From Allomyces arbusculus (taxonomy: Eukaryota; Blastocladiomycota; Blastocladiomycetes; Blastocladiales; Blastocladiaceae), in contig JADHYV010000009.1 of the NCBI GenBank assembly GCA_027604705.1, positions 467,471 through 531,470 on the forward strand: a stretch of 64,000 nt of DNA, written 5' to 3'. Below, piece after piece: positions 42,836-54,564 of this stretch. Below the pieces are notes generated by a model. That model searched no databases. It worked only from the letters and a program-made list of their open reading frames with translations, and was not told the DNA's origin. The position numbers and the translations under genes are program-made. How positions within the stretch are numbered: position 1 is the stretch's first letter; the number at the start of each line of letters is the position of its first letter.

Positions 42836-45773
42836 ATGTCACAGCAGCGCCGGTTCCGCGTGCGCCTCTCGCAGGTGCGCGCCGAAAACCTGCCGTCCAA
42901 GGACCGCCAAGGCGCAAGCGATCCCTATTTTATCTTTGATTGTTCGTGCTTCTCCACCGTTTCGTTTGGCCGGACAGTGTGCCGTTCTGGAGCTGACCTG
43001 TCGTGCTTGTTTAGTCGACAATTTCAAGTCGATCAAGTCAGAGGTCGTGAAAAAGGAGCTGCATCCGCAGTGGGCCATTGACGTGCATTTCTACTACGAA
43101 ACGGTGGGTCTCTTTTTTTTTTTGTTTTGTTTGTTTGGCATACTCGCAGTCGATCTTTCGCTGCCAGTTCGCGCCCTCTGACCTAATCGGCGCGTTGTTC
43201 TTTTCGCTGGCGTTTAGCGGTACGTCAACCGCTTCAAGGACAAGATGTTGCGCTTCGACATCTACGACCATGACCGCTTCTTCAAGGCCGACGACTACAT
43301 TGGTTCGTTGCGCACATCGTGAAGTGTTCTTGTCATCCGGCTCAAACTAACTGATTCGACGCGATCTAGGTGGCTGCGAACTCGGTATTGCACTCTCTCG
43401 TCGCAAGCCATTGTCTGTGGCCGGCCGCTGACCAACCCGACGTTCTGATGCTCTAGACTTGCACACGGTCGCCGTCGGCTTTGTCCAGCACGAGATTGTG
43501 CTCCGCGGTGTGCGTGTTGGTCCTCTCGCTGCGCCTCCAGCAAACCCTTGACTGACGCACCGTGTCGCGATCATCTTTATAGCGCAAGAAGGAGCCCGTT
43601 GGCAAGCTCTTTTTCAGCCTGGAAATGGACCTGTGGGAAGATATTACGGGCACGTTCAAGGACCTGATGCTGCAGCTCTACGAGGAGAACACGTCGCCCG
43701 AGCCGCGCGAAAAGTACTTACAGATTTTTTACGAAAAGGAGTACGATATCTTCTCGCTTGTCTCGCCGGTTGATCGTGCCGTTCAACTTATATGTAGCCG
43801 CGTTAGCCAGGAAAATGTCATGCGAACCGACCCGGTGCGAAATCGGAACGCGTCGTGGGGCGACACGCCGTCGCTCATTTTCAACACCAAGCTCTACGTA
43901 CGAACAGCGGTGTCTTTTTTCATCGAATGGACGCGGTACGGTGTTTCTGACTGCCGCTCACCGCTTTTCACCAGGATTTCCGACGGCTCGGTCTCAGGGT
44001 CAATGTCGTGCAGACCGAGGGCAACCTGTTGCTCGGCCAGGGATGGGTTCGTACCTTTCTCTCTCCTCTTCACCTGTTTTTTGCTCCCGTCGAGTGATCT
44101 TGACGCTGATCCCCGCTGCCTCCGTGCCCTCCATCCAGATCCCGCCACAAGTTGCCTTAGCCAGCAACAACTCGCTCCAGCCGTTCCGCATCGCGATTGC
44201 CGGCACCAACAACATTGAAGTCGGCGTCCTCGAGGGCTACATGTACCTCAAGAACCTACCGGCGTTTGGGCAGCGGCCCGTTGGCGTGCACACCGACACA
44301 GGCCCAATCTACGGCGCCTCGGACGACGGTCTGCCGCTGGCACTAAACAGCACGGGTAACAGCGCCAGTACTGGTGTCGCACCGCTGCCGCCGCCCAAAG
44401 ATTTTATTGCCTCGGCGCCGTCGTCGCTGTCGCGGCCCACATCGTCCGTGCAGCCGCCGTACCCGGCAACCTACCCGATCAGCCACCACCACACAAACAG
44501 CCCGCACGCCACGGGCGCGTACCCGGTGTCGAACGGGTCCTACCCACCCGCGAACTCGCCCTACCCGCCATCGCCGTACCCACCTGCGTCGCTGCCCGCG
44601 CACCCGGGCGCGCCGTACGTGATGGCGCAGCCGACGGCGCCCTATCCGCCCATGGCGATGGCCGGCGGCGGATTTGGGCACCCAACGACCGTCCCGCCCG
44701 TCGACATGTACCCGGCCATGATCCCGCAGCAGTCGACTGGCAGTTCGCCCGCCGGGTCGCGGCCCGTCTCGATGCAGCCGTCGTGCCGACCGGTTGTGCC
44801 GATCCAGTCGCCGCAAAGTACCGGGTCGGCCACGGCATTTCCGATGCCGCTGGAATCGGCCACGGGCGGGTCATCGCGACCGGCCTCAGGCATCTACCCA
44901 CCACCAATGCACGCCGAACGGCCGCCGCTCGCGATGCCGACGGGTGTGTATCCGCCGCCCTCGATGGGCATGCCCACGGCCGTCTACCCGTACCCGCCGG
45001 TTGCGGGCATGCCGATGCCGTCGGGTGGGAGTTACCCGCCGTCCGGGGTCGCCATGCCCGCGCCGCCCGCTGCGGCCGCAGCGGCGATATCGATGCCGTC
45101 GGTCGTGATTCCGCCACGTACGGTCGTCCCGCCACCACGCACGGTCGTACCACCACCATCGCGGTCCACCGCGTCTCCGGCGAGCGCTCGCGCGCAGTAC
45201 ACGGGCGGTCGGCCACCAATTTACCCGCCGTCACCGCTGCCGCCATCACACATGAACAGCACGAGTTCCAACGGATCTGAGACGGCCGCGGCAACGGCGG
45301 CCGCGGCGGCAGGAATAGCGGGTGGAGTCGCAAGTCACGGTACAGGCGGGTCGTTTGCTCTACCTGGCGCGTTCCCGGGGTCGTCGGCGTCCGAGTCGGC
45401 CGCGAGCTCGCCAAAGGTCACGCCCTACCCGCCCGCGCTCTATCCGCCACCAGAGTACATGGCCGCGGGCACGCGCGGGATGCCGAGCGAGGGGTTGGTG
45501 TCGGCAAATTCGACGGGGCCCGCCGGCGTATATCCTCCCAACGCGACGGGCCCGGTCTACGCGAACACGACGGGCCCGGTCTACGCGAACACGACGGGGC
45601 CTGCCGGTGTCTATCCACCTCCCGCGGGCGTCTATCCACCTCCCGCGGGTGTTTATCCCCCTCCTGCGGGCATCTATCCTCCCGCGACAGGGCCTGCGGG
45701 CGTCTACCCACCGTTGGCGTCGACTTATCCGCCGCCCGGGGTCCCGTACGGCAATGTGTACCCGCCGCCGTGA
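42836..45773 (+). CDS. C2-domain protein with long YPP-rich tail
   Basis: Eight exons are inferred: 42836-42941, 43015-43103, 43218-43302, 43370-43384, 43457-43509, 43583-43897, 43975-44046 and 44139-45773 (789 aa). The N-terminus is a C2 fold: RVRLSQVRAENLPSKDRQG, SDPYFIFD, KKELHPQW, LRFDIYDHDRFFKADDYIG, with the Asp residues expected for calcium and lipid binding. The middle part (residues ~110-300, KLFFSLEMDLWEDI...) is less recognisable, ending in a beta-rich LQPFRIAIAGTNNIEVG. The last ~480 residues are Pro/Tyr/Ser-rich with many YPP and SYPP units and short DNA-level tandem repeats near 45540-45680 (TTGPVYAN; GVYPPPA). Such tails often bind WW or SH3 domains. The overall architecture recalls membrane-targeted adaptors. 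Exon 4 is only 15 nt. The first half of the join chain is strong (DPYFIFDF|DNF, HFYYET|RYVNRF). Confidence 0.8.
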
Positions 45774-45939
45774 TCTTGTGCGGGCGAGATCGTGTCATTG
45801 TGAACTCTCTTTTTTTCTTTCTCCACATCGTCTGGATGTGGCGCGCAGTTTTGTTTTGATTCTTGCGTAGATACACGGCCATTCCAGGTGTGCTTTGGCT
45901 GCCGAGGGACGCATTTACACGACTAGAATATCATTTGGG

Positions 45940-47771
45940 TCACGCTCGCCAAAGCGCGACTTGCCCGCTCTCTGTCCACACCGCGACCACGTTTGCTCCT
46001 GGATGCGAGCACAGCCCAATCGCCTTCTCAACGGTGCGCACCATGGCCACGGCCTGCTTGCTCTTGGTGCTGATCGCGACCAGCGTGCCATGGTCCGAGA
46101 CGACGTACACGTACTGGCCATGCGGCGAGACGGCGTACCCAACTGGCTCGCCGGGCGTCTGGTTCGGAATGTTCAGTTCCTTGCTGAGCGTCACGTCCCA
46201 CACGGTGCGGCCGCGCGCGTCCATGGCCACGACTTTCTTGGACTGCGACCCAACGAGAATGAGGCCCGTGCCGGGGATCGCGTGGAGAGAGATGACACTG
46301 AGCGAGTTGGTCGGCGAGACGGTCGTGATGCAGTCGCCCGACTTGGTGTCCCATATCTGTTGATTGGATGGTTCTTCGGATGTCAGTGTCTCCTCGCCGT
46401 TTGTGAAAAAAAGTCTCGAGCGCGTACCTTGACCGAGCCGTCGCTAGACCCAGAAAAGATGCGAGTGTAGTCGGTCGAAAACAGGATGGCGTTGACGAAG
46501 CTGGTGTGCCCGCGATACTCCTTCAACAGCTTGCCCGACTTCATGCCGTGCAGCCTGTCCCAGCGAAGAACCAAACGTCAGTGACTTTCCCGACAACTCG
46601 GCGCGCGACCAAGAAAGCTGAACACGAACCGAACCATGCCATCGAACCCACCGCTCAACACCTGCGATGCATCCTTGGTCATGGCAACACACGTCACCCC
46701 CTGCGCGTGCGCGCTTGGGAACCGACGCACGCACGCGCCCGTGGCCACTTTCCACACCTTGATTTTCCCGTCCTGCGCGCCCGACGTGAGCAAGTCCGAG
46801 TCACGCGAAAACGCCAGGCACAAGATGGCCGCGTCCATCCCCATCATCTTGTCCTGCGCCTGGTACTGCAGGTCCTTGCGCAGCTTGCCCGTCATCGGGT
46901 TCCAAATCTCGATGAACCCGTCCGAGGAGCCCGTCGCAAGCAGCTGCCCGTTGGGCGCAAACGCCACGGCCTCGGCAAATTGCTTGGGCGGGAATTGTAA
47001 CGTCGCGTACCCATGGCCGGGCACCACGTCCTCGGTGTGCTGCAATGTCGGAATCTCGCCCTGGAACAGGTCGTAGCCCGTGTCGGGTGTCGCCGCAAGG
47101 TACTCGTGCTCCTGTTGCCACCGCAAAGCTTGCCCAAGCAGCGTGACCAGTCGCGCGGGCGCAACAGTTCGGACTTCGCTGCACACCGTGTGCGCCACGG
47201 CTTCACGCCGCTTGGTCTTACCGTCGGCACCATACGCCTAATCAGCGCAGCCGAAGAAGTGTCAGGAACGCTCACATCACGTAGCGGCGTGCGTAAACCG
47301 TACCAATCGCGGATGAAACTCGACCGTGGTCAGCAGCTTTTCGAGCTGCAAGTACCGGTCGAGGTCCACGTCGCGCAAACGCATGAGCGCGTCGCTTTGC
47401 CGGAGCAGGATGCGCGCGGCGCTGCGGTCTCCATTCTCAATGAGCTCGCCGACAATCTGGTCGTAGAGAAGCATCTGCGCGCGGTTCGACAGCGTCAGAC
47501 TCCTGGTCGTGCGCAGGACCGCTTCCCACCGGCCAGCGAGAATATCCTGTCGCAGCGTGTCGGTTGACTCGGCGGCATTGAGAGTGATGGAGGTCTCGTC
47601 TTGAAGCGACTGCAGCGTGCGTTGGAGATTGTTTTCCTTAAGAAATTGCTGGATCAGGCGAATTATGCTATAAAATGGCCGCGGTCGCAGAGCAGGTCAG
47701 CTTGGGCCATGGAATGGCGTCGAGTGCGGGCATGGTACCGACTCTTCGGACTTGATTTCGAGACCGGCCAT
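45940..47771 (-). CDS. SMU1: SMU1, spliceosomal WD40 protein
   Basis: Five exons are inferred: 47771-47743, 47667-47304, 47237-46630, 46554-46428 and 46356-45940 (514 aa; human 513). The LisH/CTLH N-terminus reads [20 protein letters not shown] and [19 protein letters not shown], followed by [13 protein letters not shown]. The WD40 blades include [58 protein letters not shown] and [22 protein letters not shown]1 forms a dimer with RED/IK in the spliceosomal B complex. All joins restore the family consensus. The final stop follows QVALWRA, as expected for the last blade. It is head-to-head with another spliceosome gene (DHX35) and tail-to-tail with the C2 gene (166 bp). Confidence 0.96.
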
Positions 47772-48027
47772 GGTGGAGAAAAGGAGCGGAGACCGGAGAG
47801 CGGTGTGAACAGTTGTTTTCAAGGATTTTTGATTGCTGCCTGTTGAACGACTGAGAAGGGTGATACTCGCTGTTGCTCACAATGTTTTCGTCGTTGACTT
47901 GCATCAGTCCTCTTGACGGAACTAGCAAAATACCGTCAGACTCGCTGCAACATCAGCACTGTGTCCATCCACGACCAATCATAACGCGGCCAGACGTTGG
48001 CTTGATTGTCGAGCATCAGCGGCCATC
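47772..48027. promoter_or_regulatory. Compact divergent promoter, SMU1 / DHX35
   Basis: Only 256 bp separate the two start codons, so a shared bidirectional promoter is likely. The region is AT-richer than its flanks. No specific factor site is assigned. Confidence 0.6.
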
Positions 48028-50308
48028 ATGGATCGAGACCGCGACTTGCAGGCCGACGGCGGCCATTATGATGGGCCTTTTAGTGAGCACCGACGGCGCT
48101 TGCCCGTGTTCAAGCACCGCAACCAGCTCCTTTACCTCGTCGAGAAATATCAAGTGGTCATCGTCGTTGGCGCCACGGGCTCTGGCAAGTCGACGCAGAT
48201 CCCGCAGTTTTTGCACGAGGCCGGGTGGACAAGTAACGGTCGTTTGATTGGGTGCACGCAACCACGACGGATCGCCGCGACCAGCTTGGCCAAGCGTGTC
48301 GCGGCCGAGTTGGGTGAGCCGCTCGGGCAGTCGGTTGGATACGCCATTCGGTTTGACGACACGACCGACGCAACCACGACACGCATCAAGTACATGACCG
48401 AGGGCATGCTGCTGCGCGAGATCATGGTCGACCCGCTCCTGTCGCGCTACAATGTCGTCATGGTGGACGAGGCACACGAGCGGTCGTTGGCCGCGGATAT
48501 GGTTTTAGGGCTGCTCAAGCTGTGCGATGAGATCCCATTCAATCATGAAAGTTTGACGACCACCGTCGCTCACAATTGTTTTCCTGGTTTCTAGAATCAT
48601 GACCCACCGCGCCGATCTGCGCGTCATTATCTCGTCGGCGACCCTTGACGCCCTGACCGTCCGTGGCTACTTTCAAGACAGCCACGACCACCAGGTCGCA
48701 GAACTGATCTCGCTCGATGGCCAAATGTACCCGCTCGACATTCATTACCTGACGTCGCCCTGCGATGACTACGTCGCGGCCACCGTCAAGACAGTGGCCA
48801 AGATCCACGTCGAGGAGCCACCTGGCGACGTTCTCGTGTTCTTGACGGGTCGCGAGGAGATTGAGCTGACGGTCCAGGCTCTCCGGGAGCTTCCTGCTCG
48901 GTACGAATTGCTTGTCTTTTGCTATTTTTCTCGTCCGGGCCAACGTGCGAATCTTGATCACGGTAGTTCGAATTTGTAGAGCCGGGACACACGACGGGCT
49001 CATGATCATGCCTGTCCCAATCTTCGGTGGCCTGACCCAGGACCAGCAGCACCAAGCCTTCGAACCAACGCCGCGCGGGTTTCGCAAGGTCATTGTCGCG
49101 ACGCAAATTGCCGAGGCCTCAGTCACGATTGATGGAATTGTGTATGTGGTCGACTGCGGTTTCGTCAAGGTGCGCACGTTCCTGCGGCGCACGGGCCGTG
49201 ACGCTCTCTGGGTGGTCCCGATTTCCAAGGCATCGGCCAACCAGCGCGCAGGCCGTGCGGGACGTACGCGACCGGGCAAAGTCTACCGCCTCTATTCGCC
49301 AGCGGCATTTGCCAAGCTACCCGACGTGACGCAGCCCGAGATTTTGCGTGTGAGCTTGACGTCGACGGTGCTGCTGCTCAAGTACCTCGGCGTGCACCAC
49401 GTGGGCGCCTTTCCGTTCTTGTCCACCCCGCCGCGCGACAACTTTGCGCAGGCGCTGACGATGCTGCATACAATGGGCGCCATGTCGGACACAGGTGAGC
49501 TCACTGTGCTCGGGCAGCGGATGGCCGAGCTCCCAGTGGATCCGCCATTGGCGGCGGTGGTACGTGCCGATTATTGCCCCGTCTTGAACTTGAGTCTGGC
49601 TCGCTCTGATCTCGCGTGGTGTTGCGTTGAATACAGATCATGCATGCGAGCGACATGGGTTGTCTCAAGGAAATCTTGCCAATCGTCGCGATGCTCAGCA
49701 TTGAGAGCATCTTTGTTTCCGTGCGCGGCGAGGACGACGCGCTCTTCAAGCAGATCGAGTTTGCCGTTGAGGAGGGCGACCACATTTCCTACCTGAATGG
49801 TGCGGATCGCTCACGACTGCTTACCGCCGACTGGATTCGTGCTCATTCTGTATCTCCGATAGTCTTCCTCGCCTTCCAAGCCGCCAAGGAAAGCTCAAGC
49901 TGGTGCCACAAGCACCGGCTCAACTACCAGTCCCTCACGACGGCGGCACGAATCCACCGCCAACTCACCAAGTTTCTTGCCAAGTACGACCTGCCGCTCA
50001 CGTCGTGTGACGGCGACTCGGAGATCATTCGCAAATGTCTGCTGCGCGGCTTCTTTGCGAATGCCGCAGCCGTGAACCCGGACGGGTCGTACCGGTCTTT
50101 GCGCGACGGCTCCGCGCTCTGGATCCACCCGTCGAGCGCGCTGTTTGAGCGCGCGCCGGCGTACATCATGTACCACGAGCTGCTCGAGACGAACCGCGCG
50201 TACATGCGGCACGTCACGGTAGTGGACCACCGATGGTTGGCCGAGGCGGCGTACGTACCCGAACTGCTCATTCCCCATTTTCTGGCCGTTCGTCGTGTTC
50301 ACGTTTGA
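48028..50308 (+). CDS. DHX35: DEAH-box RNA helicase, DHX35 type
   Basis: Four exons are inferred: 48028-48521, 48595-48900, 48980-49559 and 49637-50308 (683 aa; human DHX35 703). Helicase motifs: I GATGSGKST, Ia TQPRRIAA, Ib TEGMLLRE, II DEAHER, III SSATLDA, IV VLVFLTGREEIE, V ATQIAEASVTIDG, VI QRAGRAGRTRPG. The winged-helix/ratchet part (LTVLGQRMAELPVDPP) and OB-fold C-terminus (MYHELLETNRAYMRHVT) follow. The very short N-terminus before motif I, without RS or S1 domains, separates it from Prp2/Prp16/Prp22/Prp43 and fits DHX35, a spliceosomal C-complex helicase. Introns interrupt after motif II (GLLKL|IMTHRADLR) and after motif IV. Converges with the profilin-like gene (84-bp gap). Confidence 0.93.
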
Positions 50309-50392
50309 TGCTAACCTGGAAGCGTAAACACGACGCGCACATAGGCCAAACTACTACGAATACAAGGACCGGCAATAATAAACAGTGTTTAA

Positions 50393-51028
50393 TCATCGAT
50401 TCTTGGACCGAAAGTAATCGGCCAGCCGTTCCATGGCCTCAACCGCCATGCCCGGGTGACGGTCGTAAATGCCGACAATGAAATACATGACCGTGCGGCA
50501 GATGATGATCCCTTGGTACGTTTGGAGCTGAATCGATGCGGTCGACGGGCGTACGACCTCGACAATCGTCTTGTCCTTGTCGCGATCCGCAGCGGCCGAC
50601 TTGGCCGTCGTCGTCGTTGTTGTCGTCGTCATTGCCGTCGGGGCTAAAGTCGCAGCCGTGACGAGCCCACCACCGCCGCCGCCGCCGTTACTGCTCGGTG
50701 TGGTGTCATTTGGCGCGCTGTCATCCTGCGCAACGAGCGTTCCCGTTGCCGCGAGCTGCGTAAGGACGGCCATGGCCTCTTCGTCGAGCTTACCGTAAAT
50801 GCTGGCGCCGTCGACGCGAATTGCCTTGTAGAGCCGAGCGCCGAGCGTGAATCCTTGCTCGCGCGTGACCATCGGGTGCTCGAACAAGGTCGTGAGCCGC
50901 TGCAGGTCCGTGCCGGAGAGCGGAAACTCGGGCGTGCGCGCCTTGGCGAGCAGGTCCTTGCGCCGGATAATGGCCGCGTGCGGGAAACAGTAGGTCGAGA
51001 GCACGGTTTCGGCGAGTAGCGTGTTCAT
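50393..51028 (-). CDS. Profilin-4-like protein with a low-complexity insert
   Basis: A single exon encodes 211 aa. Residues 1-82 and 165-211 together resemble a profilin, closest in spacing to the divergent ciliate/sperm profilin-4: LLAETVL and HAAIIRR in the first helix-strand unit, then EQGFTLGARLYKAIRVDG and SIYGK. The C-terminal half reads YQGIIICRTVMYFIVGIYD followed by AVEAMERLADYFRSKN, the closing profilin helix. Between the two halves lies an ~80-residue insert rich in Gly, Thr and Ala (SSNGGGGGGG, MTTTTTTTTAKSA). The actin and polyproline contact residues of classical profilin are not obviously kept, as is usual in PFN4. A flagellar role is inference from PFN4 biology. Confidence 0.75.
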   Translation of the reverse strand: MNTLLAETVLSTYCFPHAAIIRRKDLLAKARTPEFPLSGTDLQRLTTLFEHPMVTREQGFTLGARLYKAIRVDGASIYGKLDEEAMAVLTQLAATGTLVAQDDSAPNDTTPSSNGGGGGGGLVTAATLAPTAMTTTTTTTTAKSAAADRDKDKTIVEVVRPSTASIQLQTYQGIIICRTVMYFIVGIYDRHPGMAVEAMERLADYFRSKNR

Positions 51029-51313
51029 GAAGGTTGGTTGGTCGTTACGTCTGCCGTTAATTTGGATTCTTGCTCGATGCGCTGCGGCGTGCGCAGTTCT
51101 GCACGGGAAGGACAGTGGTTACTGACCCACGATGCGAGCGAGAGAATGAATGACGGAAGGCAAGAGATCGCTCGCGGTCGGATGAAGCGAGAGGCAGCGT
51201 TACGCATGGTGTGAGACGCGTGGAAAATGGGGAGCGACTCCGACAAAATGCGAGCCGGTCACAACAAGATGTGAAGCGCAAATAGGCTATCTCTATTCTC
51301 CACCTCACGCCGG

Positions 51314-54300
51314 CTATGTAGTCTTTTCAGTCTCTTTCTGATACGGCTCGTCCTCAGGCAAGTCATCCCACGTTTCTGAGCCCAGCCCTTCCTCTCCACC
51401 GTCTGGCGGGTCGTACTCGTCAATCGACGCCGACCGCTCAAACAAACTGCGCTGCCACCGGAGCAGCACAAACGGGAACACGAGCGCGACAAACTGGAGT
51501 GCGAGAAGGATCGCATTCGCAATCCAGAAATTAGCCAGCTTGAGCGACATGAGATTCAGCCCGTACGCGCAAAAGTTCGTGACACCGACCACGAGCAGGA
51601 GCGACCCATAGAGCCGCCCAAACGACCCGAACCCAAAGATTTTGCCGATATAGTTGCAGGCCACGGTCCAGACGGTCGGACGCAGCATGGCGACAACGAC
51701 CATGGTCACGTACTGCAGCGGCTCGAGGGGCACCTGCACGAGAATGCCAATGAAGACGACAATTGCCGAGACCAGGAAAAAGAGTTGGTGCTGCGGCATG
51801 CGCACGAGCATGGTGCCGAGAAACGGCGCGACCAACACGCTGCACCCGGGCAGGATGATGCTCCACGCGAGGATCATCGTGTCGTAGTCGGCCTTGGGCA
51901 TGTCGAATTGCAAGAGCTGGTTGTTGATCGACTGCATGTAGAAATTCATGAGCAGCACTGTCGTGGCCGTGTGCAAGACAAACAAGTAGTAGAACGGCGA
52001 CCGGTACTGCTCAATGATCGTCATGTGCTCGAGGCAAAGGTAGAGGTCGGCATTGCGCGCAATCTCGTCAGCGAGCGCGTCGAGAGACATGATGCGCGGG
52101 CCCTGCGTGCCGCCAGTCTGAATCGAAACACGCCGAGTGCGTGAGTCGGATCCTGGCGCGAGCCCACCACTGTCAACGCCCACGTGATTCAGATCCGTGG
52201 GCCTCGACGCCGCAAGAACGGCTGACTTGAGCAGGAACGTTGACGGAGCAAACGAAGTCGCACGCGACATGCGGCCATCAGACCCATCCGACATGCGCAA
52301 AGCCGCGACCGACGCGACCATTGAGTCCCATGACTCGCGGCGCACGACATTGGTCGTGACAAAGTCGAGCACGACCGACCCAGCAACCGCGGCCGTGAAG
52401 ATGACCGAGGGCTCGCGCGTGCCCATGCCACGCATCGTGCCGGTTCGCGCCGACGGCGCTCGCGCCGAGTAGCTTGCGCGGTTCATCATACGGCTCGTCA
52501 TGGGCCGACTTGGACCACGTCGCATACCGGGTTGCGTGGCACTCTCGGCCCGCGGAGACGCCGTGGTAGGACCAGTGCCAGTCGACGTCGATCCTCCATC
52601 GACTCTTCTTTTGAGTGGGACCTTGCTGCGTTGAATCGCTTCCTGCGACTCCAGGCCCTCCTCCGATTCCTGCACCGGGTCCGTCGTCATAAACTGTGTG
52701 CCCAACACGGGCGACCCGACGTCGTTCGTCTGCAAAGTGCTCTGGCTGATGACGGGTTCGAGAGTGGTCGCGAGCGGACTTGGTGGCGGCGGTGCACGGA
52801 ACGCGCGTCCCGACCGAGTTGACGACTCGGTCGGTGGCGTTGCAGACCCCGCCGAAGTGGGCTGCCGCCACTCGTCGACCGGATCGGCCAACGTGTCGAG
52901 CGCATCGGCCATGTCGGTCCCCAAGATCCGGTTCTGCACCGCGGCGCTGGCCCGCGCGGGCTTGGACGATGCGGGCGGCGGCAAGTCGCTCGGCGTCACT
53001 TTCAGTGATTGTGTCGGGGTCACGGAGCGCCACGGCATGAAGAAGACGGCAAACAGGAACACAGCCGCGACAATGAGCAGGTAGGCGTAAAAGAACGACG
53101 TGACAGATCGTTGCCCAATGGCCAATGTTGGTGCCGCGACAAAACTCATGCGCAGCAGGCTGAATATGAGGGCAGAGACGTCGTACGAGACGCTACATTG
53201 ACGGGCAAAGAGGAAGCGTCAGAAACGAACACATTAAATGAGGGCGAACTAGAGGAGAGGACGGTATAGTACTTGAGGAGCACCACGTAAAACGCCGACT
53301 TGGCCGGATACACATTGGCCACGTGGAACGAGGCCGTGTACATGGCGCTGCCACCCGTCGAGAGCAGAATAAACGCGGGAATCACGGCGTCGTCAAAGTT
53401 GCGGTTGTTATGGCCAAACGCATTCGAGAAGAGACCAAACGCCATGGCGAGCAGTGCGCATGAGAGAAGATACAGAATCTTGGGCCCCCACTTGTCCAAG
53501 ATGTACCCAATGGGCACGACGAGGAACGCGCCGAGCGCTTGCGCAAGCGTGTAGGTCAGGTCGCTGTAGACGAGCTGCGCGTCACAAGGCGTGCCTGACG
53601 TCCACGCAGTCGTGCAATGGCGCGAGAAGATGCCGATGTCGAGCATGATTTCCTTGAGCGGAGAGAACCCCGAACCGATCCCGGCAATCAGACAAATGAA
53701 GACCGGCGTGCCAAAGGCCAAGAATCGGTTCTTCCACGGCGAGACGCGCGCCGAGGCCGAGCGCGACGGGCGGGCGGACCGTGCTCGTGCCGACATGGCG
53801 CGCGCCGACTGCAGGCGCTGCTTGACCACCGCGTCCTGCGTTGCGGCGCCGGCGCTCTTGGACCGTACTGCACTCTTTGGTGGAAAGGAACTGCTCGGAC
53901 GGACTGCTGCCGGAAGCGGCGATGCCATGCCAATGGATGGTCGGCGTGCCGTTGTCGGCCGCGCAGTACTCATGGGCCGCGGCCCAGCCGCTCCTGGGCG
54001 CGTTGCTGCGGACGCTGCACGGCTGGTCGTGGCGGTGCGCGGCGGTGGTCGAGAGGACGTTGGGCGTGACGTCGGGCGCGACGTTGGGGAAAGCACGGGC
54101 GGTCGGCCCGCGTCGGGCGTCCTGCGCGCGCTGCCCGCGCGCGAGCCCAAGGGGGACACGCCCAGCGGCGACGTGGCCGCAGACGCTGCAGGTCGTGGAC
54201 CAGTCGGCTCTTCCTCGACGGGAATCAGCGCAGAGTCGGACATGGCATGGCCCGTGGATCCGCCGCGCGGCAGCGACAGACCCTGGTCCCCCCAAGCGTC

Positions 54301-54564
54301 CAAATCGCCTGGCCCCGGCAAAGACGCAGCAAAGCTGGCGTTGGGCGTCATGGGGCGGAACGAGATGGTTTTCGGCGGAACGTTGAGCGGAGTCAAGAGC
54401 CGGTGCGCCGCGAGGACCGGGACGACGCCGGCGGCTACTGCTCTTTGCCCGCTGTCACCATTCGAATCCACCGGCGCGGCATCTTGAGCGGGGAAGTGAT
54501 CAGGCTCGCCGTGAAACTCGCTTGCTGCAGGTGCTTGGTTGCCAGGCTGAGAGTTGGTGTCCAT
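51314..54564 (-). CDS. Major facilitator superfamily transporter with long N-terminus and central loop
   Basis: Two exons are inferred: 54564-53273 and 53192-51314, phase 2, joining FYVVLLN|VSYDVSALIF (1056 aa). The first ~270 residues are a Pro/Ser/Arg-rich cytosolic extension (repeated RPTS and TARPTTAR motifs). Six helices follow (FGTPVFICLIAGIGSGF through FFYAYLLIVAAVFLFAVFF), including MFS motif A-like GYILDKWGPKILYLL. A ~300-residue polar loop then precedes helices 7-12 (YLFVLHTATTVLLMNFYM through LLALQFVALVFPFVLL). The C-terminus is acidic. Layout and the DKWGPK motif resemble the SLC43/fungal YMR221C-like branch; the substrate is unknown. The central loop is several times longer than the usual MFS loop. 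Confidence 0.8.
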
